Positions 56,020-64,000 of a stretch of DNA of 64,000 nucleotides are shown here, piece after piece (position 1 is the stretch's first letter; the number at the start of each line of letters is the position of its first letter). The DNA comes from Salinimonas chungwhensis DSM 16280 (lineage in GTDB: Bacteria; Pseudomonadota; Gammaproteobacteria; Enterobacterales; Alteromonadaceae), in NCBI RefSeq assembly GCF_000378185.1, contig NZ_KB899382.1, forward strand, positions 1 to 64,000, read 5' to 3'. Made by a program: the position numbers and the translations under genes. The notes below the pieces were generated by a model. It did no database searches. It was not told the DNA's origin and worked only from the letters and a program-made list of their open reading frames with translations.

Positions 56020-58121
56020 ATTTAATTTCTCGTATTTTCCAGGATAAATGGCAGTGGATTTTGTTTTTAATTCCACTCGTATTAACTATTGTACTGGCGA
56101 CCAGTGGCATTTTTTATCTGCGTGAAAGTGAAATCGATTACCGAATGCAAATGGTCCATTCCATTGAGCGCGCGGAAAGCGACTTTACCAACGGGGTGAT
56201 GCATTTTGCTCTGAGTGACGATGGTCAGAGTCCCTGGCAGCGCAGGGTGGGTATAGCACTGATCAATAAGTCGCTGGTTCAGTATCGTGAAATCGACTTA
56301 AAGCTAACTCGCAAAAACACCTCCGAGCAGCTCATCGGGCGTGTTGAAGCACTTTCGGAAGAATTGAATACGCTAATAGATAACGGCCGGCGGGTTGATG
56401 TGAGATTACGTGAAGACATTTATCAAATTAGCGAACGGGCCGATAAGCTCGAGCGTCAGGTGGTGTCTGATCTCGAACGCAGACGGGTGCAGCAGAAGCA
56501 GTGGTTTACCGCTATCATTATTACCAGCTGTTTAATTTTGGCGCTATTGGGCCTCGCCTTGGTGCGCTCTGAGCGTTACCGTTACGCGCTAAACTCAAGC
56601 CTGAAAATCAGTGAACAACGTTTTTTAAAACTACTGCAGAATACAGATGAAGTCTTTTGGCTGGAAGGGTTTGAAAGCGAGATATTGCTGTATGTTTCAG
56701 AAGCATTTGAAAAGCTATCGCATTTAAAGCCGCATGAAGTGCTGAATCAAAAAGCGGCCTGGCATAAGCTAATTCATCCTGATGATATTGATATGGTTGC
56801 CCAAAAAAGAGCGGCCTCAACCCAAACTCCCTGTGATTTCGAGTGTCGTCTTATTCGACCTGATGGAAAAACTCGATGGATTGAAGGTCGGATGTTTCCT
56901 ATCTGGAAAGAGCAAACACACTCGATGCGGGATAACCCCGATTTCATTGCATCTGTGACCAGGGATGTAACAGAAAAACGGGAGATGGATTATCGGCTTT
57001 TTCAGGCCCAGAAAATGGAGTCATTAGGACAATTAACTGGCGGTGTTGCCCATGACTTTAACAATCTTATCACGGTAATTTTGGCTAACGCCCGGCATAT
57101 TATTCACCGTTTGCACGGTGACCCCGAAATGGTGCGGATGATGACCCTTATTTTGCGGGCCGCAGAGAGGGGGATAGGGCTCAATCAGCGTTTACTTGCT
57201 TTTGCCAGCAAACAGCAGTTACAGCCAAAAGTTATTCTGGTTGAAGAGCTTATCCAGGAGTCTGTAGAGATGCTTGAGCGGACGCTGGGTGTTAAATACA
57301 GGCTTGTATTTCAAAGAACCACGGAACCATTGTGGGTGAAAGTCGATCCGGGTCAGTTACAAAACGCGTTAGTAAATTTGTGTCTCAATTCAAGAGATGC
57401 GATGCCCGGCGGAGGCAAAATAACTCTGAGACTGGAAAGCTCATCCCATGAAAATCTGTTTGGCGTGAAAGGTGATAAAGTACACATTTCGGTAAAAGAT
57501 GAAGGCGAGGGCATACCCCAGGATTTACTGGATCGTGTACTGGAACCTTTTTTTACGACTAAACCCGGTGATAGTGGCACGGGGCTTGGTTTGAGTATGG
57601 TATTTGGTTTTGTTCGTCAGTCCGGCGGTAATATGCATATTGCATCAAGGGAAGGTAAGGGTACCACTGTGCACATGGTGCTACCGTTGTGTGAGCATGA
57701 ACCTGAACCTAAGCGGGCCCTGTTACCAGCTCATTCTATGCAGCCTGCCGAAGGTACTACTATCATGCTGGTAGAAGATAACAGGCTGATTCGTGAAAAT
57801 ATTGCGGCCATACTACACCAGGCCGGTTACCGGGTGATTCAGGCAGAAAATGCACTTGATGCACTTGATGCACTTGCAGTCAGAAAAATAGATTTAGTCA
57901 TTACCGATATCGTAATGCCCGGCGCATTGACCGGGTTTGAACTGGTCGAGCGGGTCAACGTGACGTATCCCGATCTGAAGATATTAGTGACCTCTGGTTT
58001 TACACAAAGTGCGAGTGAATATTCAGGGCGTTGGCACTTCCTGCAAAAGCCCTTTTCAGATGAGATGTTGCTTGAACATGTTAAAAAGACATTACGTTCA
58101 GCTTCGAATGAATATATGTGA
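56016..58121 (+). CDS. hybrid sensor histidine kinase (PAS, HisKA, HATPase, receiver)
   Basis: A 701-residue hybrid kinase. Membrane helices at about 13-35 and 163-183 flank a periplasmic helical sensor with no named domain. A PAS fold follows at about 200-320 (RWIEGRMFPIW, ASVTRDVTEKREM). The HisKA domain has His346 in GGVAHDFNNL, and the HATPase has NLCLNSRDAMPGG, DEGEGIPQ and GTGLGLSM. The C-terminal receiver (about 580-695; MLVEDNRLIRENI, ITDIVMPG) has the phospho-acceptor Asp. It probably passes phosphate to the neighbouring receivers. Bases 57851-57876 hold a 9-bp tandem repeat in the receiver (ALDALDAL). Its 3' end overlaps the convergent EAL gene by 24 bases. Confidence 0.93.
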   Translation: MNLISRIFQDKWQWILFLIPLVLTIVLATSGIFYLRESEIDYRMQMVHSIERAESDFTNGVMHFALSDDGQSPWQRRVGIALINKSLVQYREIDLKLTRKNTSEQLIGRVEALSEELNTLIDNGRRVDVRLREDIYQISERADKLERQVVSDLERRRVQQKQWFTAIIITSCLILALLGLALVRSERYRYALNSSLKISEQRFLKLLQNTDEVFWLEGFESEILLYVSEAFEKLSHLKPHEVLNQKAAWHKLIHPDDIDMVAQKRAASTQTPCDFECRLIRPDGKTRWIEGRMFPIWKEQTHSMRDNPDFIASVTRDVTEKREMDYRLFQAQKMESLGQLTGGVAHDFNNLITVILANARHIIHRLHGDPEMVRMMTLILRAAERGIGLNQRLLAFASKQQLQPKVILVEELIQESVEMLERTLGVKYRLVFQRTTEPLWVKVDPGQLQNALVNLCLNSRDAMPGGGKITLRLESSSHENLFGVKGDKVHISVKDEGEGIPQDLLDRVLEPFFTTKPGDSGTGLGLSMVFGFVRQSGGNMHIASREGKGTTVHMVLPLCEHEPEPKRALLPAHSMQPAEGTTIMLVEDNRLIRENIAAILHQAGYRVIQAENALDALDALAVRKIDLVITDIVMPGALTGFELVERVNVTYPDLKILVTSGFTQSASEYSGRWHFLQKPFSDEMLLEHVKKTLRSASNEYM

Positions 58122-60209
58122 TACCTGGGCGTCTTCTGGCCGACAATACACGTGCTGTAAACTGTTTCCGAAGCCGGGTGAGGGACAATAATGAGTGATG
58201 CGCAGGCTGTCGATAACCGCTGATGTTTCTTCCAGAACTTTGAGTTGCTGTTCCAGCTTAATCAACTGTTTGAAAACCTCGTCCTTGCTGCGTTCTATGA
58301 ACAACACGCATAGTTGGTTCTCTTGCGTCCGACCTAAATCATCGGCTTCTGAGCACACCTGCCGGGCCAGCTTGCTAAGTCTTGACAGCGCTTTATCCCA
58401 CGGAAGCGACGAAGATATCAAGTTAATCTTTACCACTTGTACCGTAAGTGTGTTTTGTGCGGCGAATGCGACCAGCGCGTCTGCTCGGCGCGTAAACGAC
58501 GCTTTATCCGGAATCTGACTCACCGCATCAAGCTGCCGGTCTTTTAAGTAGGTAAACTCCGTTTCAATTATTCTTGCAAACTGAGCTAATTGCTCAACAT
58601 TTTCAGCTAACCAGTTTTCAGCTGAAATATCTGCAACAAATACACTGCCGATGATACAACCATTGGATGCCTTTAGCGCGTGACTGGCGAAAAAGCGCAC
58701 GGGTTTACCAAAATGTTGCAAAGGCGATTCTTCGTTGCCATGATCCAACTGAAGGTCTGGAATAATCAGTACATCTTTATCTGGCAGCAAGCGATAACAT
58801 AACGCCTGCTGCGCGGGGATTGACTGAATCTCCAGACCTACCCTGGCTTTTAAATAGCACAACTCCTGTTCAAGTATCGATATAGCAACGATTGGCTTAT
58901 CAAACACTCGCTGGGCCAATCGCACCAGACGATCAAATTGTTCTTCAGGTTGAGCCGGTAACGGCTTCATTGATCTGACCGTGGCAATTCTGTGTGGAAT
59001 CTTTTCATCTGCAAACTGAGCCAGCCATTGCTTAAGCGCATCGTCAGCCATCGGCTGCGCAAGATAAAACCCCTGTGCGTAGTGACAGCCAAGCTGTTTA
59101 AGTAACGCCAGGGTATCCGCTTCTTCCACCCCAACCGCTGTTATTTTAAGGAGCAAACCTTGCCCCATTTTTATTAACGTGGAGGTGATTTTTGCTGATT
59201 CGTAGTTATCCAGGCCGGTACTGATAAAACGTCGGTCTATTTTTAGTTCGCAAAAGGGTAACCTTACCAGTTGCTGAATGGAAGCCAGCCCGGTACCCAG
59301 ATCATTTACTGCTAATCGGTAGCCCTTAAGTCTTAATCGGGTAAGAACTTCCGGCGGTGGGGCATTGTCACCTATAGCTACCGATTCACACATTTCCAGC
59401 ATGAGACGGGATGGGGTGACACGATAGTCGTTGACCAGGGTATCCAGTTTATCTATGAAATTTCCATCACTTAATGACTCGCCGGAAATGTTCACAGACA
59501 AATGAAAGTCTTCGCTGATAAGACCGGGCGGAAAGCGCTCTCGTAAAGATAAAAATTCAGAGAGCCATTGAATGGCACTGATAAGAACATAGTCAGTCAG
59601 CGCAGCGATGTCACCGCTGGCTTCAGCCATTGGTATGAATACGTTAGGATCGATGGTCCCAAAACGCGGACTGTTCCATCGGCAAAGCACCTCTGCGCCA
59701 ACCATAGACTGCGTCGATATATCCAATTTAGGCTGAAACACCAGGGATAGTTCCCGATTAAGAATTGCATTGTTAAGGTCGCTGGCACTGACTGTTTGCG
59801 AATCAAAGGCGGTCGACTTAAAACATTGTTCAGAACTGGTCTTGCTATTGGTAATGAGTTGAACAAGTGCCTTTAGAGGAAAAGGTTTTCTGAGCATTCC
59901 TGCTACTTTGAGGCCCCGTGCAGAGGCGGCGTGTAGCGCTGCATCGATTACGTCTATATCAGCGCCGCTGATAACGATAATACTGGCCTTGCAGTTATTA
60001 GCTGCTAACGCCGAAAATGCTTCCAGCCCATCTTCTTTGCCCAGACATAGATCAATAAGAATGACGTCCGGATCAAGTGCTGCACTGGCTCTAAGTAACT
60101 CATGGATATTCGAGCAGCCGCTGCAGGCGAACCCCTCCATGGTCAAAGCGTGAAATAATGAAAGCCGAATAATTTCATCATCATCCAGCACCAGCACTTT
60201 AGCAGTCAT
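58098..60209 (-). CDS. receiver-EAL-GAF protein with degenerate EAL site
   Basis: A 703-residue response regulator. The receiver (1-120) has phospho-acceptor Asp53. The EAL domain is at about 150-390, followed by a GAF-like region (about 420-560) and a divergent C-terminal domain that may be a remnant GGDEF. In the EAL domain, Glu173 (EVL), Asn240, Glu272, Lys323 and Gln379 are kept. The key DD motif, however, is N302-D303 (NDLG instead of DDFG), and the loop glutamate of AEGVE is Val359 (AVGVE). These losses suggest weak or no c-di-GMP hydrolysis, perhaps a c-di-GMP binding effector or a phospho-regulated signalling scaffold. It lies beside a hybrid kinase and a second response regulator. 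Confidence 0.9.
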   Translation of the reverse strand: MTAKVLVLDDDEIIRLSLFHALTMEGFACSGCSNIHELLRASAALDPDVILIDLCLGKEDGLEAFSALAANNCKASIIVISGADIDVIDAALHAASARGLKVAGMLRKPFPLKALVQLITNSKTSSEQCFKSTAFDSQTVSASDLNNAILNRELSLVFQPKLDISTQSMVGAEVLCRWNSPRFGTIDPNVFIPMAEASGDIAALTDYVLISAIQWLSEFLSLRERFPPGLISEDFHLSVNISGESLSDGNFIDKLDTLVNDYRVTPSRLMLEMCESVAIGDNAPPPEVLTRLRLKGYRLAVNDLGTGLASIQQLVRLPFCELKIDRRFISTGLDNYESAKITSTLIKMGQGLLLKITAVGVEEADTLALLKQLGCHYAQGFYLAQPMADDALKQWLAQFADEKIPHRIATVRSMKPLPAQPEEQFDRLVRLAQRVFDKPIVAISILEQELCYLKARVGLEIQSIPAQQALCYRLLPDKDVLIIPDLQLDHGNEESPLQHFGKPVRFFASHALKASNGCIIGSVFVADISAENWLAENVEQLAQFARIIETEFTYLKDRQLDAVSQIPDKASFTRRADALVAFAAQNTLTVQVVKINLISSSLPWDKALSRLSKLARQVCSEADDLGRTQENQLCVLFIERSKDEVFKQLIKLEQQLKVLEETSAVIDSLRITHYCPSPGFGNSLQHVYCRPEDAQVSHIFIRS

Positions 60210-60301
60210 TATTACTCCCCTTTATAATTGGCTGGAATATAAAGAAGGTGAGCGCCGTGATAAATCAGTGAAATTACGTAAATTGGTCGTGCACTGCTTG
60301 T

Positions 60302-60910
60302 TTATCTTTCAGACTGTAAGACTATACGGGTAAGACCTGCTACAGAGTGCACATTGAGTTTCGAAAAAATGTTCGATTTGTGTGCCTCTACGGTACGGTT
60401 GCTAATATGTAGTTGTTCAGCAATTTCTGATGCTGAATAACCTTCTGCTACCTGCAACGCAACTGCATTTTCGCGCTCGGTAAGCTGGCTCATCAAGTTT
60501 TTGGCGTGGCGGGCTTTCGCCATATCAAGCATGACGCTTTTACGTTGCTCAATAGCGGTTTTTACCTTGCTTAAAAGCAACTCAGCGGGGGCAGGTTTCT
60601 GAATAAGTGTAACCGCGCCATCTTCCATGGCTCTAACCGCGGAAATAACGTCTGCTTTACCGGAGTAAATAAGCACCGGAAAGCCGGGGTAAGAGTGCTT
60701 CAGTGTGGCAAGAATGTCTAAACCGGAATGGTAAGGCATGTTTAAATCGAGCACTACGCATGCGTGGTCTGTATCAATATCATGATGTAAAAATGTGCGG
60801 GTATCGCTGAAGGATAGAACCGAAAATCCGTTTGTTTGAAAAATCCTTGTTAGCGTCTCTAAAATCAGCTTGTCGTCATCTACCAGATACACCTTCATAG
60901 GTGCGGGCAT
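60302..60910 (-). CDS. FixJ/NarL-type response regulator
   Basis: A 202-residue regulator. Receiver 1-120 has VDDDK, the acceptor Asp in VLDLNMPYHSG and Lys in IQKPAP. The C-terminal LuxR helix-turn-helix (about 140-200) is LTERENAVALQVAEGYSASEIAEQLHISNRTVEAHKSNIF. It is the only DNA-binding protein in the HK/EAL/REC cluster, so it may carry the output. AAGGA lies ten bases before the ATG. Confidence 0.94.
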   Translation of the reverse strand: MPAPMKVYLVDDDKLILETLTRIFQTNGFSVLSFSDTRTFLHHDIDTDHACVVLDLNMPYHSGLDILATLKHSYPGFPVLIYSGKADVISAVRAMEDGAVTLIQKPAPAELLLSKVKTAIEQRKSVMLDMAKARHAKNLMSQLTERENAVALQVAEGYSASEIAEQLHISNRTVEAHKSNIFSKLNVHSVAGLTRIVLQSER

Positions 60911-61182
60911 GAGAAGGATCCTTAATAATATTTAGGTGTTTAATTTCAAAAGGTTAAGTGCTTTTGATAATCTATTAGGACATGTGAGTGAGATTAAGTC
61001 AAATTTGTTTCTTCACGCGCAATGGTAATAGCTGGAAAACGGTAGTGAGTGCCTGTGAATATATTGCTGTTTTAACAAAGAAAAGGGGGCAGAAATATTG
61101 CTTTCTGGCCCCCGATTGGGAAATAGTCAGCGTACCTGCTTTGAATTGGTGCGCTTGTCACGAACCGTGCGATAGCTGTATG

Positions 61183-61665
61183 TTATCGCTTAACTAATAA
61201 GTTTTTTTGGTTTACAAGGTTAAAGTTGTTGGTAATTAACCGGTTGTGGTTTGCTATGATGCTGGCTTGTTTTAAGTCTTTTTGGCATGCAGACGTAGCG
61301 CCGTTCAGACAATTCAGGATGGCTCTGTTGTTCAGTGCGATGGCCTTGTTGCTGGCTGTTTCAACAGCCGACTCGCAGGCTTTTTCAGCAGCACTAATGT
61401 TACCTGATGCCACTTGAGCAACACATAAATTGTTTAGTAACGGGGCTCGTCTTGAGTCTACGGTCGTTACTTCAAGCGCAGCCAGGGTTTTGCGAATGCC
61501 ATCAGCGAAATTACCCGATTCAATTTCTCTGACACCGTTAACGTCTTCGACACTGGTTTTAAGTTGTAACGCCGGTTCACTTGTTGCAGCCATGCTTAGT
61601 GGCGCTACCAGTGCGGTTGCTGCCAGTATGCTGCTGCTGATTATTTTGCAACGATGTAATTTCAT
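61183..61665 (-). CDS. periplasmic helical (TPR-like) protein
   Basis: A 160-residue exported protein with signal peptide about 1-26 (ending SMA). The mature part has TPR-like helical pairs (VREIESGNFADGIRKTLAALE, PLLNNLCVAQVASGNISAAEKACESAVE, KAIALNNRAILNCLNG), with three cysteines that may form disulfides. I recognise no named family. It is divergent from the CadC-like regulator; the 220 bases between them (61666-61885) hold both promoters. Regulation by that regulator is inference. The 60911-61182 gap shows nothing further. Confidence 0.7.
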   Translation of the reverse strand: MKLHRCKIISSSILAATALVAPLSMAATSEPALQLKTSVEDVNGVREIESGNFADGIRKTLAALEVTTVDSRRAPLLNNLCVAQVASGNISAAEKACESAVETASNKAIALNNRAILNCLNGATSACQKDLKQASIIANHNRLITNNFNLVNQKNLLVKR

Positions 61666-61885
61666 AACGGTTCCTCAACACTGTAAAGTTTCTTATATTG
61701 GTTAACACTCGTTACTGATTTGCTGCAATACACGCGAGCATAACCATGCGTTAAGTGTTACCTTTCGCCCGAGTATGATGCGGAGTTGTTAAATCCGCCT
61801 GATGAAGTTGTGAGAAAAAGCTAATGATTTTCTAATGAAGTGTTAGTTTTTGATTTTCCTAAAAATATTTCCTGGTACTGGTGTC

Positions 61886-64000
61886 GTGCAAGAAAAATTT
61901 AAAATCCAAGACTACTTGGTTGATACAGACGACAATACTGTCACATACCGTGGCGAAAAGCGTCATATAGAGCCTAAAGCGATGTTGGTTCTTGCCGTGT
62001 TGGCACAAGACGCAAATCGCACTGTGGCCAGACAGCATTTGCTTCAAACGGTTTGGGGCAATCGAGTTGTAGTGGACGAAGCGTTAACCCGGGTTATTTC
62101 ACAGCTGCGGGTAGTATTTGATGACAGCAAAAGCCGGACTCTGATTCAGACAGTGCCTAAAAAAGGTTACCGTCTGAATGCACACATTGACCTTCACACT
62201 GAAGCCATACAAGGTGACGACGAATTTAATGACGTGCCAGCCTCTGGTGAAAATGAGTCGCAGGATAGTCCTACACCGCTGGCTACAGTCTCACCGGACG
62301 CCGCAGAGACCGAACGCAGTCAGCAAGCACCATCTAGTGAGGAAAAAGTCCGCACCACATCATTGCGACGTTGGTTTGACGGCGCCTTATTTATCGCCGT
62401 CATCGTTTTGTCAGTCCTCGCCGCCTGGTGGTTTCCCGAAGAGCCCGAATCTCAATCGCCACTTTCTGTGGCCGTGCTACCCCTTGAATCGGTGGGTGAG
62501 GGGAGCCAGACAAAATATCTGGCTGAGGGACTATCAGAAGAATTACTGGGCGCGCTGTCTCAGTCAAAGGCGCTACGCGTGCCTTCCCGGTACTCGACTT
62601 TTGCTTATGCTCGACGGTTTGAAAATTTAAAGGATATCGCCAGAGCACTAAAAGTAACCTACCTTGTTGAGGGAACCGTGCGTGAACAGGCAAATAATTA
62701 CAGTGTGACATTCCGCTTACTGAATGCCAGCGAAGATCGACTGGTTTGGTCAAAAACCTATGAAAGCACTACCTTATCGCTTGCAGAAGTCACTGAAGAT
62801 GCGGCAGAAAATGTAACTACGGTACTGGCGCCCGCACTAAGTCAGGCGAGTCGAAACACCACCACTGAGGAAAGCACCTCTGCATCTGCTTATCAGGCCT
62901 ATATGCGAGGTAAGTACTGGCTTATGAATGGCACCACCGGCGAATGGTTTTTAGAAGCCAGCACAGCGTTTTCCGAGGCAGTTGAAGCAGATCCTAACTA
63001 TGCCAAAGCCTATGGAAGTCTGGCGTATATTTATGCACGTTATAACTATCACGACGCGTATCTGGAAGATGCGCAGGCCAGGGAAAAAGCCCGTGCAGCC
63101 ATTGAGAAGGCGCTGTCACTCGATCCGACTGAGCGCAATGCATTGCTGGCCAGCGCCATTTTATTTACTTCGGGGCAGCAATTCGTGCAGGCAGAAAAGG
63201 CCCTCAATACGGTACTTTCTATGGATGCATCTGATAGTACCGCTCTTTATTTGTTTTCAGAATTGTATTTGGCCAAAAATGAGTTTGATAAAGCACTTGC
63301 ACTGGCCCGGCAAGCCAAACAGGCGGATCCTCTTTCGCCCTGGATCAATGTAAATCTTTCCATCGTGCATTTTTGGCGCGGTGAGTATCATAAAGCGCTG
63401 GAGGCGGCTAACGAGGCTATTACTGTTGACGCTGGTTATACCTGGGCCTATGTATGGAAAGCAAAAACGTTGCAGCGCATGGGTGAGGTAGCCAGCGCGA
63501 TAGACAGTATGGAGGCTTGCCTGGAAATTGACAACGCCTCGCCTGTGAATATCGCATATACCGGATTACTTTATCTGGAACTTGGCTTGCCGGAAAAAAG
63601 TACTGATTTTTTTAAGAAAACAGCAAAATTATTCGGCGATTCTGATGATGCCAGGTTCTGGAAAAGCTTTCGTCGATTTGGTTATCGCCACGAGCAGCCC
63701 GATCTGGCTATTCAGTTACTGACTACGTTAAGGTTGCTGGATAACCGAATTTTCACCTTAATGCCCTTGCTCACTTCACTGTATCTGGAGGTTCAGGAAG
63801 CTGATGCAGGTGTAGCATTTATTACGAGCAGACTGATGCTTGATTCCGGTGAAAGTAAATCAATTAATTATCTAAATAGTGACCTGTATGCTTCGCTAGG
63901 CGTTTTAAACACGGCCGCTAACTCTTCGCAGCCCGAAGATAATACGCGTACAGACTTTGGTTATGGGCAATTGAGAATTTATGAATTGTTACAGAGCCGG
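61886..64000 (+). CDS. CadC/ToxR-like transmembrane regulator with TPR domain (partial)
   Basis: A partial gene of at least 705 residues, open at the window end. The N-terminal winged-helix (OmpR-type trans_reg_C) domain (about 1-100) includes VARQHLLQTVWGNRVVVDEALTRVISQLR and LIQTVPKKGYRL. A single membrane helix follows at about 170-187. Next is a periplasmic region with a TolB/FlgO-like segment (about 200-300; VAVLPLESVGEG) and many TPR repeats (about 330-690). Such proteins are membrane-anchored transcription regulators that sense through the periplasmic part. I start at a GTG (61886); a TTG at 61850 is possible, and neither has a clear ribosome-binding site. An in-frame stop at 61844-61846 sets the limit. 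Confidence 0.85.
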   Translation, partial: MQEKFKIQDYLVDTDDNTVTYRGEKRHIEPKAMLVLAVLAQDANRTVARQHLLQTVWGNRVVVDEALTRVISQLRVVFDDSKSRTLIQTVPKKGYRLNAHIDLHTEAIQGDDEFNDVPASGENESQDSPTPLATVSPDAAETERSQQAPSSEEKVRTTSLRRWFDGALFIAVIVLSVLAAWWFPEEPESQSPLSVAVLPLESVGEGSQTKYLAEGLSEELLGALSQSKALRVPSRYSTFAYARRFENLKDIARALKVTYLVEGTVREQANNYSVTFRLLNASEDRLVWSKTYESTTLSLAEVTEDAAENVTTVLAPALSQASRNTTTEESTSASAYQAYMRGKYWLMNGTTGEWFLEASTAFSEAVEADPNYAKAYGSLAYIYARYNYHDAYLEDAQAREKARAAIEKALSLDPTERNALLASAILFTSGQQFVQAEKALNTVLSMDASDSTALYLFSELYLAKNEFDKALALARQAKQADPLSPWINVNLSIVHFWRGEYHKALEAANEAITVDAGYTWAYVWKAKTLQRMGEVASAIDSMEACLEIDNASPVNIAYTGLLYLELGLPEKSTDFFKKTAKLFGDSDDARFWKSFRRFGYRHEQPDLAIQLLTTLRLLDNRIFTLMPLLTSLYLEVQEADAGVAFITSRLMLDSGESKSINYLNSDLYASLGVLNTAANSSQPEDNTRTDFGYGQLRIYELLQSR

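Noticed and set aside
1..64000. tRNA, rRNA, insertion sequences, integrases or CRISPR arrays
   Set aside because: None was recognised on either strand; short repeats found are isolated dyads or a 9-bp tandem repeat.

Overview
The window looks like a chromosomal segment from a marine, motile, aerobic gammaproteobacterium, most likely of the Alteromonadales (Alteromonas/Salinimonas-like). This is inferred from gene content: large TonB receptors, a cyoABCDE quinol oxidase, a complete chemotaxis operon without a separate cheZ, DNA polymerase II, a MaoC/SDR/acyl-CoA dehydrogenase cluster, and several c-di-GMP and histidine-kinase genes. I saw no rRNA, tRNA, insertion sequence or CRISPR array. Coding density is high, with many ATGA-type overlaps.

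Layout. 1-550: no conventional gene but an unusual run of hairpins ending in an intrinsic terminator (candidate structured RNA), plus a very small ORF with a strong ribosome-binding site. 554-5185 (minus): small membrane protein, polB, and a TPR-GGDEF diguanylate cyclase. 5385-6404: patatin phospholipase. 6565-10124 (minus): ECF sigma factor and RskA-type anti-sigma factor, then a DUF4331 protein and a lipoprotein that are probably their targets. 10483-19132 (minus): chemotaxis operon receptor-cheY-cheA-cheW-receptor-cheR-cheD-cheB. 19399-22325: EEP-family hydrolase and a phospholipase D-VTT fusion. 22583-24497: DUF4198 and PepSY/DUF2271 proteins behind a Fur-like box, with a divergent LysR regulator. 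25677-31592: outer-membrane barrel, large TonB receptor, PfkB sugar kinase, ABM monooxygenase. 31626-36487: cyoABCDE. 36637-42543: membrane protein, MscS channel, PEP-CTERM-like secreted protein, Cache chemoreceptor paired with a Tsx-like porin. 42797-50278: acyl-CoA catabolic cluster around a divergent MmyB-type regulator. 50466-55078: lipoprotein, a double-glycine-leader peptide coupled to a VanZ-like protein, and a DUF1624 membrane protein overlapping a siderophore receptor. 55552-60910: hybrid histidine kinase, REC-EAL protein with a degenerate active site, and a FixJ/LuxR response regulator. 61183-64000: small periplasmic protein and a divergent CadC-like regulator running off the window end.

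How they work together. The clearest systems are chemotaxis (three receptors in the window, two in the operon), aerobic respiration (cyo), iron/TonB uptake, and acyl-CoA degradation. The most interesting unexplained points are these. CheA has three D/E-FGFF repeats in place of a recognisable P2 domain, while the first receptor of the same operon carries a CheZ-like DxxxQ motif and an acidic-FF tail; together they could be an alternative CheY docking and dephosphorylation arrangement. There is an orphan double-glycine-leader peptide stop-start coupled to a VanZ-like protein. The hairpin array at 40-330 is unexplained. An EAL domain next to a hybrid kinase has lost catalytic residues. A candidate small RNA lies at 22440-22578.
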